In this document: piece by piece, positions 21,496 through 32,579 of the stretch
Layout of the letters: each line of letters begins with the position of its first letter
Numbering within the stretch: position 1 is the first letter of the stretch
From: Macrotis lagotis
Lineage: Eukaryota > Chordata > Mammalia > Peramelemorphia > Peramelidae
Reading direction: 5' to 3'
Length of the DNA stretch: 64,000 bases
Assembly (NCBI RefSeq): GCF_037893015.1
Contig: NC_133658.1
Location: 424,853,890-424,917,889 of the forward strand
The notes under the pieces: model-generated
What the model was told of the DNA's origin: nothing
What the model saw: the letters and a program-made list of their open reading frames with translations, nothing else
The model's database searches: none
Position numbers and translations under genes: made by a program

Positions 21496-22919
21496 AAGCA
21501 CAGTGTGCCTTCCTGTTTCTATATCTCTCCCTCTGCATGCCTCTTATGTCTCATCTGTAAAGTAGGAGTAAAATCTATAACTTCTCAGGTTCTTATGAAG
21601 ATCAAATAATATAATGTATATAAAGTATTTGTAAAGTTTAAAACTACATCATCAGTTTCTAAATTTTTAAAATTTACCTTTATCAGTAAAAATGTTTTTG
21701 AAATGTACTCCAAAATTTATTCATAATAAATATAAATATAAAAAATAAATATAAATAGTACCATATTAATAATCATTTATATTTTAAAACAAAAAAATTT
21801 AAAGATAAGATAAAATGTATTAATATTTGAATGTAAGAGGTATTGTACAGGTGAATTTGACAAGACCCAGCAACTAATTGCTTATGAAGAGTGAGAGGGA
21901 GTAAGAAATCATTGATGGCATGTAAGTTTTGTATCTGAGTGACAGGAAGGGTGCTTTTGCCCTCAATAGAAATGGATGTATGAAAGACATGTAAGTTGTG
22001 GGGGAAGTAATGTAATTAGATAGGTGATTCTAATCTTTACCCGGCCATGTATGCTTATCCTATGCAACTAATCCAAACCACTAAAAATGAAAAGAAGTGT
22101 AGTTTTTACTCATCAGTCATTGTCTAGGATGATAGAAGCTACTGTTGGATGCCTTCCCTCACCATCAAGTGATTTGGGAGGTTGAAAGTGGCAGGGAAAG
22201 TGGGGTGGAGAGGAAAGCACAGAAAAAAGTGCCTGAGGCAAATGATAAGCACTCAGAGATTCTGTTCTCCAAATTTAAGGGAAGAGGTTAAGAATTTCCA
22301 CAACCATTGGACACCAGAGACTAAGAGAGAAAATGAGGAACAATGAAAGGAGGTTGGAATAGTTGAGGAGAATAATCCCTTAGTCTTATGGGTGGGATGT
22401 AACCTATCTTCCAAGCTACCATTGTATACAATCTTGGGATCCTGTCAAGGTGTCATGCTATATGGTCCAATGAAATGAAGCCACCCTCTCCCCCCATGTG
22501 AACTATGGAAAAAACATTAACTATTATGACAATTGTATTTGCCATTTGTGTGGGTGACTATGAATGTATATCTGCATGACTGCATATATATATGCATATA
22601 TAATATAAATATACACACACACACATATACACATGGAATACTCTGAGGAATGAGTTAATTTTAAAAAGACCCCTTTAACTCCCTTGTACATAATTAACTC
22701 AAATGTATAGCTGTTTGCTCAGGTTAAATACCATAAAACATTATTTTTGGTTGCAGATGGTTTTCTCTTTTTCTCTTTCTCTGTTTCTCCCTTCAGTTTC
22801 CTTAATTGGTTTTTTTTGATGGAAAGTTTCTTATAAGTAGTCTCTTTAGACTACAACATTACTTAATTTTCTGATCAGCGAAAACATAATTCATTTTATT
22901 TCCACCATCTCCCCATGCC

Positions 22920-22921
<2 letters not shown>

Positions 22922-22964
<43 letters not shown>
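22922..22964. repeat. (CA)n microsatellite
   Basis: About 21 CA units. Confidence 0.97.
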
Positions 22965-22970
<6 letters not shown>

Positions 22971-23100
22971 AAGTGGGAACAAATATACAAAAAGTGAAAC
23001 TATAAAAATGAAGAGTTTCCAATGCTTGATAGAAATATAGCCATTCTTTTATTGGAAAAGAACACTTTTTAACTGTCCCTAACAGTTTGTGGATCATGCT

Positions 23101-23255
23101 TTTTTTTTTTTTAGCTTTTTTGGCAAGGCAATGAGGTTGTGACTTGCCCAAGGCCACACAGCTAGGTAATTATTAAGTGTCTGAGGCTGGATTTCATCTC
23201 AGGTACTCCTGACTCCAGGGTCCGTGCTCTATCCACTGCACCTCCTAGCCACCCC
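23101..23255 (-). mobile_element. SINE (WSINE1-type)
   Basis: Minus-strand copy, poly-T to cacctcctagccacccc. Imperfect flanks (tggatcatgct and tggattgtgct) look like an aged target duplication. Confidence 0.9.
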
Positions 23256-23914
23256 TGGATTGTGCTCATTTGTGAGAGTCTCTAGATTAATGTTTATGCT
23301 GATGACAGTGAGCTCCCTGTCATTAGTATTTCCAGGGCTTAGCAGAGTTCTGAGAACATAGTAGGCACTTAATAGATGCTCACTGACCAATAAGTGAATC
23401 ACTTGGATCCTTCTGGAGCATGAAAACATCCTGTCAGTTGGGATATTTCCTGAAAGATATTTACAAATGGACTTTGGTTCATCAATGAGAAGGATGGTCC
23501 CTCTGCTCCCTTTTCACAGTTTTGATTTTCTACTCTAGGATGGAAAACTAAATCACCAAACATCCTTCCAGTTTGGCAGATTTGGTGTCATGATCCTACT
23601 TCATCAATGAGTACCAGAGCTGTTTTGTCCCCATAATTGATCTTTTTTTTTTTTTTGGCAAAAAATCTATCTAAATCAGTAGCAAAACAGAAGCAGCAAT
23701 TCCAGTGAGAGAGAGAGTTAGGTTGACTCAACAGAGGGAGTCCCAGAGCTCACCTAAGGAGAAATGCCCTAAAATCTCTAGAGGAGCAAACGGGGCATTG
23801 GGACATGATGGAGACTGCCATCTCTTCTCATTTCAGCTTTTTCCCAGCCTCATTCTCCCTTCCCCCACCTGAAGTGAGATTTGGCCTCATCCATATTCTA
23901 TCTCAGTCAGAGAG

Positions 23915-24140
23915 TTGGAGTTGGAGCTCCAGGCCTGGAATCAGGAAGACTCATCATCCTGAATTCAAATGTGACCTCAGACACTTAGTAGCTGTGTGAC
24001 CCTTGATAAGTCATTTGACCCTGTTTACTTCCATTCCTTGTCTATTAAAAGAGCTGGAAAAGGAAATGGAAAACCACTCCATTATGTTTGCTAAGAAATG
24101 GGTTTACAAAGAGGCAGACATGACAATAATAACACCATAC
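23915..24140 (+). mobile_element. SINE with RTE/BovB-like tail
   Basis: tRNA-like half with cctggaatcaggaagactca, then gctggaaaaggaaatggaaa and accactccattatgtttgct, ending gaggcagacatgacaataat. The tail resembles the 3' end of BovB-type RTE LINEs, which would supply the enzyme. Diverged. Confidence 0.75.
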
Positions 24141-25220
24141 TATCTCAAGGCTGGAATATAGAAGCATCCAAAGTGACATTAGAACCTGAGGAGACTTAAA
24201 ACATTTCAAAGAAACTGAAGAGACTCAAATAACCTGGTACTCTCCTCTCTCTCTCTGGCTCTTATCAACTCCACCTTGCCCCTTGCAGAGTCCCAACTCA
24301 ACTGCCTTTAATGGTGCTGCTTAGAAGGGCCCTGGTTTCCCTTGGTGAAAGATTCATTCAGCAAGTTGTAACATATCCATACTAGTGGATTTAGAGCTAG
24401 ATGGGAATTGAAGTCTAACCAACCCTCTCAGAAAATGAAGAAACCCAGAGAAGGACTCATCTTGAAGACAGTGAATGACAGAGGCAAGATCAGAAGAGAG
24501 GTCCTCTGAGGCCTAAGCCTAGGTTCTTTTCCATTATACTACAATCATTCATACCAAATAAATAGAAAACCAAAATTTGAACCCTGTCTCTAGAGTTAGT
24601 TTTCATGTCACTGTCCTGTATCACTACAGTACAGATAGAGAAGAGCCCTGTGATCCAGAAAGCCCCCTCCAACAAGGTCTCACTGACCTAAATTCATCCT
24701 GAGAGAAGTTTGACTCAAAAGGGAAGGTTCTGTCCTCACTCCACAGTAAAATTCTGAGGAAGTCACCAAAACAAAGCTCAACTGTGGCTTAGAGCTAGGA
24801 TCTCTCCAAAATGTAGAAAACTGAATTCTATCCAGGAAAGATAGTATCCAATATGGCTAATAGACATTATCTCATTCCTACTAAAAAAAATCCTTCAAAT
24901 GTAGAACAAACTAAAATACATGCCCAAAGAAATGCAGAAAACATGGACCATCTCAAATAACTCTTGTCATTGTTTTTCTTCCTTCAGAAGAGAATAACAA
25001 CTTGCTGAGACTACTGAACAAGTATTTTGAATTTGCACCCACCTCCAATCTTCATGGTTTGAGCAATTGCCACACAGTCCATCTCTGGCACTGAACTAGA
25101 TTTTATTTTAGTCTTTCAGCTAATAGACCCTTCTGTCAGTGCCCATCTCTCTTTTAAAAAGGATCTGTTAATGCTTGAAATATCACACTCAAGAGGAAAT
25201 TACTAAGGCTGACATCTAGA
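24141..25220. other. Intronic stretch, one MIR-like remnant
   Basis: Bases 24390-24545 resemble a minus-strand MIR (aaatgaagaaacccagagaa; aggcaagatcagaagagagg). Nothing else was recognised. Confidence 0.4.
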
Positions 25221-25224
25221 CACC

Positions 25225-25440
25225 TAAGTAAACAGATAGTGTTGGATTCAGGTCAGGAAGACCTTAGTTTAAATCTGCCTCAGATACTTAATCTAACTGT
25301 GTGACCCTGAGCAAATCACTGGAACTGTTCTGTTTCCTCAACCTCAAAGTGTTGCTGTGAAGATTAAATTAGAAGTTTTGGAAAGTGTTTTGGAAAACTT
25401 TAAAGTGTCTTATCATCATCATCATCCTCATCCCTTAGGA
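25225..25440 (+). mobile_element. MIR-type CORE-SINE
   Basis: agatagtgttggattcaggt, tgtgtgaccctgagcaaatc, then gttgctgtgaagattaaatt and ggaaaactttaaagtgtctt, with a (CAT)n end. Near full length. Confidence 0.75.
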
Positions 25441-25966
25441 TCTGTGGTTTAAGAAGGAAACAAAAAAGCAAAAGAAGACAATCAGGGAGGGGTTCAGAAG
25501 GTGGGAATGATGGCTGTTTCTCATGTTTCTATATCAAGAGATCCTAATCCATATAAAACTGAGCATTTTCTGTGGGAGAAAGGAGCTTCACTTTTGCTTA
25601 CTCTGAGTCCAGAGATATTCTTGTACTTAACCAATTTGCCAGAAATCCTGACCCTCACTCTGCTCCTTCAATTTGTGGTGGGAGCAGAATTTTTCCCACA
25701 GTTCCTGTTCCTGACCCTAATCATTTGTTCTCTAATACTTTACATTTGTGGAGAGCAGAGTATAGAAATGAAACCCTAAAGCCTAGAATATGAGAATAAG
25801 CTTCTGTTGGATGTTCACCTCTGCTCTGTTTGGAAATGTTAAGTGCTTCTATCTCGACCACATCCAGACTTTCTCAAAGATGACCCTCAATTCCTAAGAC
25901 CTCTGAGGCAGCACAGAAAAAAACATTGAATTTTCACTGGAAAAACCTGAGTTCAAATCTGACTGA

Positions 25967-26375
25967 TTTGATGTTGAGACAACTAGGTGACTCAGTGGAT
26001 AGATTACTGGGCCTGGAGTCAAGAAGACATGAGTTCAAATCTAGCTTAGACACTATGACCCTGGGCAAGTCACTTGATTTCTGTTTGCCTAAATCCTCTG
26101 GAAAAGGAATTGGCAACCACTCCAGGGTCTTGCCAAGAAAACCCCATGGGGGGAACTAGGTGGTGTAGTGGATAGAGCACCAGCCCTGGAGTCAGAAGGA
26201 CCTTAGTTCAAATCTGGCCTCAGACATTTGATACTAGCTGTGTGACCTTGGGAAAGTCACTTAACCCCAATGTCTTGGAAAAAACAAAACAAAAAGAAAA
26301 ATCTCATTGGCAACAGTGTCTGATGTAGTCCACAAGGTCATGAAGAGTTAGACATGACTGAAAAATAACATGCTG
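25967..26375 (+). mobile_element. RTE-tailed SINE interrupted by a younger SINE
   Basis: The first part runs 25967-26147 (gacaactaggtgactcagtg to gccaagaaaaccccatgg). The second runs 26295-26375 (cattggcaacagtgtctgat to gagttagacatgactgaaaa). Together they form one RTE-tailed SINE. Confidence 0.8.
26148..26294 (+). mobile_element. SINE nested in the RTE-tailed SINE
   Basis: ggggggaactaggtggtgta to the tail ggaaaaaacaaaacaaaaag. The head, A box and B box are intact. Confidence 0.85.
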
Positions 26376-26393
26376 TGTGACATTGGGCAAGTT

Positions 26394-26702
26394 GATAATG
26401 TTTGTCCTTCATTTTTGAAGGAAATCATGACATCAAGAAGGTGATACTATGAAGAATGTGAATTGGATTTGAATGAGGAGGTACTAAGGCACCAGTCCCA
26501 CTTTTTCCTCCAGGGTCATCTGGGTCCATTGAACAGATATGAATCAGGATGACTAGGGATTGTCCTGGATGTGAGACAATCAGGGTTGTGACTTGCCCTA
26601 GGTCCCTCAGCTTGTCGGAATTAAGTGTCAGGTCAAATTCGAACTCCCTACCTCTTGACTCCAAGGCCAGTGCTCTATCCACTGCACCATCTACCTGTCC
26701 TT
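26394..26702 (-). mobile_element. Long marsupial SINE, full length
   Basis: Minus-strand copy of the same family as 5427-5749. The 3' domain comes first on the + strand (tgtccttcatttttgaagga, aaatcatgacatcaagaagg), then gggtcatctgggtccattga, and the tRNA-like head ends at cactgcaccatctacctgtc. Confidence 0.85.
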
Positions 26703-26709
26703 TGGGCAA

Positions 26710-27880
26710 ATTACTGTGCATCTCTAAGCATCAGTTTCCTTGCCTGTGAAAGTAGGGGATTAGACTTGGTAATGTCTGAGGTTCTTCTAGATCTAAATCT
26801 ATAGTCCTATGTACTCCACTTTATAATGTAGAGTGTATTCGGATTTAGATTAAACTCAATGGGGCAACATTACACTTAACGAAGGTTTTGTCTAATTAAC
26901 TGTTTTACTTATTTCTTGCTGGAAATTCTAAGTCTCCCCTCAACTCCCTATATGCCCCAGACCCAGTTTTTGCTTCCTCTTGCCTTCATCTCAATAACGT
27001 ATAGGGAAAATTTTATTACGAGTGTTTTGGAGTCAGGTCTGATAAGATTTATGAATGGGTAATCATTTTAAATTAGAAATTATAATATAATTATTGCTAA
27101 ATACTTCATGGATTTGTGGTTTTGTTGTTGTTGATAATTCCTTCATTAAAATAGATTTTAGCAGTGCTACAATTTGGTAGATAGTCTATAAGAACTGCTC
27201 TGCCTAAAATTTTATCACTCTAAAGTCAAGTTCATAATTAACTAAATTTGACTACATATTTCCTTCAGGGCTAGAAAGACAAAACATCATTGTCAGAGAA
27301 CAAGAAGACTAATGGGACAGAATATTGTACACATTGCCAGATAATATTTATGTTGGATGATTTTTATTTATTTAATCTTAATTGGTTTTTCTTGGCCATA
27401 AAGGAGAAAGAAGGAGATTGGCATGACTAAGATTTTAAAAAGATATAAATAAAATGCAAATATGTAATTGTGCCCATAGCAAGGGTCCCAGGATTACTTG
27501 GTTTCTATCTTGTACATGCTTTATATGTTTATGTAAGTTTACGTATTGTCTTCCCTGTATGATATGAACTCCCTAAAGTCAGAGACTATTTCACTTTTGT
27601 CTTTGTATATGAAAAGTCTAACCAAATGCAAGATATAATATAGTAATATCTATTCCATAGATGTTTTCTGACTAATTGATTAATTGATACGACCTGACAG
27701 AACTTTAATTCTTCTGGAATAGACTTTTAGAACCTAGGGTTGGAAAAAAAATATAAAAAAATTAAATTTAATTAAATTTAAAAAATAAAAAAGAACCTAG
27801 GGTTGGATCTATGCCACAATAAAATATTAGAGTAGGATTTTAGTAAAAACTTAAGTAGTATTATTAATAATAAGTTTAAT
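26710..27880. other. Intronic stretch with an L2 end
   Basis: Bases 26700-26820 continue as MIR-like text (catcagtttccttgcctgtg, gaggttcttctagatctaaa). Bases 27500-27690 resemble an L2 3' end (tgatatgaactccctaaagt and cagagactatttcacttttg). The remainder is AT-rich without recognised features. Confidence 0.45.
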
Positions 27881-27884
27881 AAAT

Positions 27885-28080
27885 CTGACCTCAGACACTC
27901 ACTAGTTATGTGAACCTGGCAAAGTCACATACCCTGTTTGCCTATTCATCTGTAAATTGAGCTGAAGAAAGAAATGGCAAACCACTTTAGTATCTTGTCA
28001 AGAAAACCCCAGATGAATCACAAAGAGTTGGATAGATTGAAAAAATGATCAAACAATGACAAAATAATGTAGAAAACTAA
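27885..28080 (+). mobile_element. RTE-tailed SINE, 5' truncated
   Basis: Starts at ctgacctcagacactcacta and runs through gaaatggcaaaccactttag, gtcaagaaaaccccagatga and caaagagttggatagattga. Confidence 0.8.
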
Positions 28081-28174
28081 TAAGAAAGAGATTGATTTGT
28101 TGATTGAGTGATTTGGATACCTGAAATTTTCTGAAATGGTTATATCTGACACATTTTCTTTTTTAAAAAATTAG

Positions 28175-28500
28175 ATTCAGGAGATCTGGGTTCTAGTTTA
28201 GCTCTGCTGCATGCTTATTGATTTTGGGAAAAAATATTTCATTTCTCTATGCCTCAACTTTCTTATCTGCAAAACAAAGTTAATAAATCCTCCATAATAT
28301 AGTTCATAGCATTGCTGATAATCCAAGGAGATAATAAATATGTAAGTGCTTTGTAACCTATGTTGATCTGGAGAGGACTGAAAGACCTTTAGAGGTCACT
28401 GGATCCAATGTTCTCATTTTTTAAGGAAATTGAGACCTGGAGAAATTAAGGGACTTCCCCAAATAATAAGAGAAGCCAGATTTTTATAAAATGTAAAGTT
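28175..28500. mobile_element. Two MIR remnants
   Basis: 28175-28365 is on the plus strand (caactttcttatctgcaaaa; aagtgctttgtaacctatgt). 28370-28500 is on the minus strand (gaaattgagacctggagaaa; agggacttccccaaataata). Confidence 0.6.
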
Positions 28501-28729
28501 CTGTACAAATGTGAGCATTGCCACTTTTGTCTCCATTGATACATACAGGATCTAAGAATTGGAAGGGACCAGAGAAGTTGACAAATCTAACTCTGTATCT
28601 CTAAGTAGTTAACATGCATCTCTGATCCCATGTTACTAAAGCAGTATCCATTTTCTACAAAATTGTCAGATAAGAAAAATCTTGCATTTTATGTCTTTTT
28701 ACTTACTCTTTTGGGGATTCCTTCTTATT

Positions 28730-28790
28730 TTCTTCTTCCTTCTTCCTCCTCCTCCTCCTTCTCTCCTTCCTTCCTTCTTTCTTTCTTCTT
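28730..28790. repeat. CT-rich simple sequence
   Basis: Mixed (TTC)n, (TCC)n and (TTCC)n run. The serine- and phenylalanine-rich frame here is an artefact. Confidence 0.9.
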
Positions 28791-28867
28791 GTTTTTTGTC
28801 TGGATGGCCACATGGCTAGCCATGAAATACCAGCCCTTCAACAACTCTAGAATCTGGAAAAGAGATC

Positions 28868-29090
28868 TGATCATCAGCAAGCATTTCTTAAATATCTTCT
28901 ATGTGCCAGACTGAGTTCTAGGATTACAAAGAAAAGCAAACAAAAAACAATTGCTGGCCTCAGGAAGTTCACAGTCTAAGAGTTGAGATAACATGAAAAC
29001 ACCTGTTACATACAATATAAATAGATCTAAATATAAAAATTAAAGATAATCTCATAAATCATTATGATTAAGGGGAATTAAGAAGGGCTT
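28868..29090 (+). repeat. Long noncoding interspersed repeat, 5' part
   Basis: agcaagcatttcttaaatat, cttctatgtgccagactgag, then ctggcctcaggaagttcaca and gtctaagagttgagataaca. The same head recurs at 30003, 45630, 47960 and about 59045. Confidence 0.65.
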
Positions 29091-29094
29091 TTAA

Positions 29095-29420
29095 AAAATT
29101 TTATTTCATTCTTTCCAACTACATATAAAGATAGTTTCTAACATTTATATTTTATAAGTTTTGAGTTCTACTTCTTTCTCGTGACTCTCCCTTCCCTCCC
29201 ACTTTCCTTGCCAGCAAGTAATCTAATAAAGGATTTACATGTAGAATCATGTTTAACATATTTCCATATTAGTCATGTTGTGGAAGAAGAATGAAGATTA
29301 AAGGAGAAAAAAGCATAAAACAAATTTTAAAAAATGAAAATTTTATACTTTTACCTGTATTCAAATTTCATAGTTTTTCCCCCTCTGGATGGAGATGACA
29401 TTTTCCATCACCAGTTTAAA
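29095..29420 (-). mobile_element. L1 3' UTR fragment
   Basis: Reads ataagttttgagttctactt, catatttccatattagtcat, gttgtggaagaagaatgaag and ctctggatggagatgacatt. It parallels 13160-13400 of the long L1 and the plus-strand end at 62440-62995. Confidence 0.8.
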
Positions 29421-29559
29421 AAGGGTTTCTTGCAGAAGATTAATCTTTATCTGAGATTCGAAGGAATCTTGTGAAGCCAGGAAGCTGACATGACAAGGGA
29501 GAGTAAAAGCATAGGGGGATAGTCAAAGAGTGTTATGTTTGAGGAATAGCTGGGAAGCC

Positions 29560-29870
29560 AGTGATTTGTTTGTTTGTTTGTTTGTACATTGGACCAAAAT
29601 TTGCCTCTCTTTAACTTCTGCCCGGTGGTTCTAGCTCTGCCTTCCAGAGACAAGAAGACAAATTTTTCATGATAGTCTTTCAAATACTTTAAGATAGCTA
29701 TCATTTCTTTAGACTAAGCATTCCCAGTTCCTTCAGCTGTTCCTCCTGTTCTATTCTCTCCCTATCCTACTCTGGAAGTACTTCTACTGATTGGTATCAT
29801 TCACAGAATAGAACACCCAGAAATGAACCTAGGACTCAAGATTATTATCCCACCCATTATGGAGAGTCGA
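29560..29870 (-). mobile_element. CR1/L3-type LINE fragment
   Basis: tttgcctctctttaacttct, ggttctagctctgccttcca, tttcaaatactttaagatag, agcattcccagttccttcag and acacccagaaatgaacctag are typical of the reversed CR1/L3 3' region. A (GTTT)n run precedes it at 29565-29584. Confidence 0.75.
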
Positions 29871-30002
29871 ACTCTGTCCCTGTAAGAGAAATTCACATTA
29901 ACCCTTTTGACTGCTAGAGAACAGTATAACTGAGTCATGTCAATTTTGCAATGTGATTGATATATATTGATGAAATTTTAGTGTTCTAGGGTTTAAAAAT
30001 AG

Positions 30003-30260
30003 TTAATCAATAAACATTATTAAGTGCCTACTTCATGGCAAGCATTATGCCAAGTGCTGGAGATACAAATATAAGAAAGACATTACATTCCATATATCTT
30101 ATGAGGAGTTATAAGAAATTCCTATCCTCAAGAAGCTTACAACCCAATCGGAAACAAAAATGCACAAAAGGAAGATGAAAAGCAGGGATGGGGGAGAGGG
30201 AGAGGGTATTCCATGTGGGAGATCTTTGGCCTGGGCTCCCTCCTTAAAAGATGATTTTGA
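30003..30260 (+). repeat. Long noncoding interspersed repeat, 5' part
   Basis: Head caataaacattattaagtgc, ctacttcatggcaagcatta; then ctcaagaagcttacaaccca. Same family as 47960-48500 and 59045-61640. Confidence 0.7.
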
Positions 30261-30419
30261 TCTTCATGATTCCATTATTTAATCAAAGCTCATTTAATCT
30301 TGTAAGATAATGAATTATTGAACTAATTTTCTGATTCTTGGAGGGGGAGATGACTAAGACAAATAGAAACAGAAACAGAAGCCAAGAGATAGAGAGTGAA
30401 TCTTTTATGTTTTATTTTT

Positions 30420-31015
30420 CTTTCATTTCTGCTTTTTAAAAATTATTTCCCAGGAGATTGTTGATATTTTGGTCCTTCAAATACATTTTGTTATTATTTT
30501 ATCTAGTTCTGTAAACTACTCTGCTATAGAACATATTATATTCCCTGAACATTCCACTCTATAAATCTACTACAAAAACTACTACAAATCCTTTGATATA
30601 ATACCAAATTTATAAATTAACTTAGGTAGTATTATAATTTTTATTATACTATCACAAACCAACCATGAGCAAGGAATATACCTCCAATTACCAGTCTTCC
30701 TTTTTATCTTCTGTCTTTTGTAATTGTGTGTGTGTGTGTGTGTGTCCTCAAACGTGTCTTGGTAAATTGACTCCTAAATAGTTTATGCATTTTGCATTTA
30801 TTTTCAATGGAATTTTCCTTTCTGTTAATTCCTCCTGGATTTTATAGTTGCTACTTAGAAATACTTTTGTCATATATGTATCTATTTTGTATCCCATTAC
30901 TTTGCTGAAGTTATTGCCTCTTTGTTGATTCTCTAGGGTTTTCCAAATCCATGATGTTGTGACTATTTTTTTCATTTTACCCAAGAAATTAGCATAGTTA
31001 TCTTACAGATAGTGC
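30420..31015 (-). mobile_element. L1 LINE fragment, reverse transcriptase and downstream
   Basis: On the minus strand, frames read SWIWKTLENQQRG, NNFSKVMGYKIDTYMTKVFL, KINAKCINYLGVNLPRHV. This is the L1 ORF2 region just after the catalytic motif. It aligns by eye with 14430-14990 of the long L1. A (GT)n at 30725-30745 interrupts it. Confidence 0.82.
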
Positions 31016-31019
31016 TTAA

Positions 31020-31760
31020 TCAATGTTTGTGGAATTGACTTAAATTTCTCCCTTTTGCCCAGAAGGCTATCATAAGAGATTTTGTTAAATGTATTGCTAA
31101 ATCTCAGGCTATGATTATTCATTCCCCTAATCTACTGTACTAGAAACTATGTGAAAAATAAAAGGAAATGAGATTATTCTGTCACAAATTTTTTAAATGC
31201 TGACTCAGTGGTCACTACATCCCTTCCTAAATGTTCATGAATCATTTCTTTACTGATCTATTCTAGAATTTTACCTGAAATTGAAATGAAGCTTACTGGC
31301 ACCTTATTTTGAAAATCAGGAAAATGTTTTCTCACTTCCAGTTCTTTAGTGTCTCTCCCATTCTCCATGTTTGTTTGTTTTCCCTCTAGCTCAGCAACAA
31401 TGACTCTGCAACCTTATCCACAAGCACTTAAGTGCCCTGGGTCCATCTGGTTCTGGGGAATTTAATTCATTGAGAACAGTTAATTTTCTCATAACATACT
31501 CTCACTTATCTTGAATTTCCATGCCCTATTAACTTTTGTTTTATCCTTCCCAGTCTGAAGAGCTCCCAGTGTGATTTTTTTTGACTATGCAAAAGAGGAT
31601 ATTCTTTGCTTCATTTCTTTCTTACCTGCTTAATCACTGAGAAACCCTGAAAGTCTTGCTCTCCCAATTTGATTTTTTTTTTGGACTAGATAAAAGTAGT
31701 TATTCTTTACCTCTTTACTTCATGTATTTCTTACCTGATCTTAATCACTGAATGGATGTT
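31020..31760 (-). mobile_element. CR1/L3-type LINE fragment
   Basis: ctattctagaattttacctg, aaattgaaatgaagcttact, tctctcccattctccatgtt, tgactctgcaaccttatcca, gtccatctggttctggggaa and tctcacttatcttgaatttc match the order of the reversed L3/CR1 ORF2 region. Part near 31550 and 31670 looks duplicated (agtgtgattttttttgac; aatttgattttttttttgga). Confidence 0.75.
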
Positions 31761-31811
31761 GCATCAGGCACACTACATCTGTTAAAGAACCTCACTTAAA
31801 AAAGTTAAGGC

Positions 31812-31995
31812 CCCCTACTTCATCCAGGGCCATCTCCAGTCATCCTGATCCATATCTGGCAATTGGACTCAGATGGCCCTGGAGGAGAAAGTGAGACTTT
31901 GCACAGCTGCCCCTCACTTAACCAATTAACTTACATATCATGGCATCATTTCCCTAATGTCATGATCTTCTTTGAGAATGAAAAATAAACAAGAC
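31812..31995 (+). mobile_element. Long marsupial SINE, 3' domain only
   Basis: catccagggccatctccagt, cctgatccatatctggcaat, ccctaatgtcatgatcttct. The tRNA-like half is missing. Confidence 0.8.
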
Positions 31996-32207
31996 TTATT
32001 TATCTTGTAATTTACACACCCTGTTATAATATTTGTTTCATCCTTCCCAGTCTCAAGATTATTTTCCTTCATAGAAAAAAGAAAAACAAAAGTAGATTAA
32101 TTCTGCCTGCTCTTTTAATCTCACAAGCAGTGGTCCTTACCCTTTCTTTTTCCTCCTTTTGCCCCCCCATCCAGTGAAACTTTAAAAATTATTTTTTTGT
32201 GTTATAA

Positions 32208-32310
32208 ATGCTTGCTTTGGCAGCGTTATTCTAAAAATGGAATGATACAGACAAGATTAGCATGATCCTTGCACAAAAATAACACAAAAGTCATGGAGCA
32301 TTCCATATTG
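32208..32310 (+). pseudogene. U6 snRNA pseudogene
   Basis: About 103 bases follow U6 snRNA from end to end: atgcttgctttggcagcg (U6 gtgctcgcttcggcagca), ttctaaaaatggaatgatac, agacaagattagcatgatcc, ttgcacaaaaataacacaaa, and gagcattccatatt at the end. The ACAGAGA box is altered to acagaca and several stem positions differ. No T run ends it and no proximal element or TATA at the right distance was recognised, so it is a retropseudogene rather than an active gene. It runs directly into a SINE head. Confidence 0.93.
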
Positions 32311-32316
32311 GGAAAA

Positions 32317-32573
32317 GGGAGTAAAGCTAGATGGTATAGTCAATAGAGCACCTGTCCTGGAATCAAGAAGACCTGAGTTCAAATGTGACCTCAGACACTT
32401 ACTAGCTGTGTGACCCTGGGCAAGGCACTTAATTCTCTTTGCCTCAATTTCCTCATCTATAAAATTAACTGGAGAAGGAAATGGTAAACCACTCCAATAT
32501 CTTTCCCAAGGAGGCCCCAAATGGGGTCACAAAGAATTTTCCATGACTTAAAAAAACTGAACAACATTATGAC
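32317..32573 (+). mobile_element. RTE-tailed SINE joined to the U6 pseudogene
   Basis: ggagtaaagctagatggtat through cctggaatcaagaagacctg, gtgtgaccctgggcaaggca, ctcaatttcctcatctataa, ggagaaggaaatggtaaacc, caaatggggtcacaaagaat. It is full length, and its head starts about seven bases after the last U6 base, without an A tail between them. Confidence 0.88.
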
Positions 32574-32579
32574 ATTCTG

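Larger units (their letters stand above)
20620..22880. other. Intronic stretch with simple repeats only
   Basis: It contains (CA)n at 20906-20960, (GA)n at 21461-21494 and short TA/CA runs at 22580-22630. Otherwise AT-rich sequence with no recognised gene or element. The Arg-Glu and Cys-Val ORFs are microsatellite translations. Confidence 0.6.

Noticed and set aside
20798-22960. Cys-Val and Arg-Glu repeat proteins
   Set aside because: Pure microsatellite translations.
32208-32310. An active U6 gene
   Set aside because: Several core bases are changed, there is no terminating T run and no recognisable upstream U6 promoter, so pseudogene is the better call.
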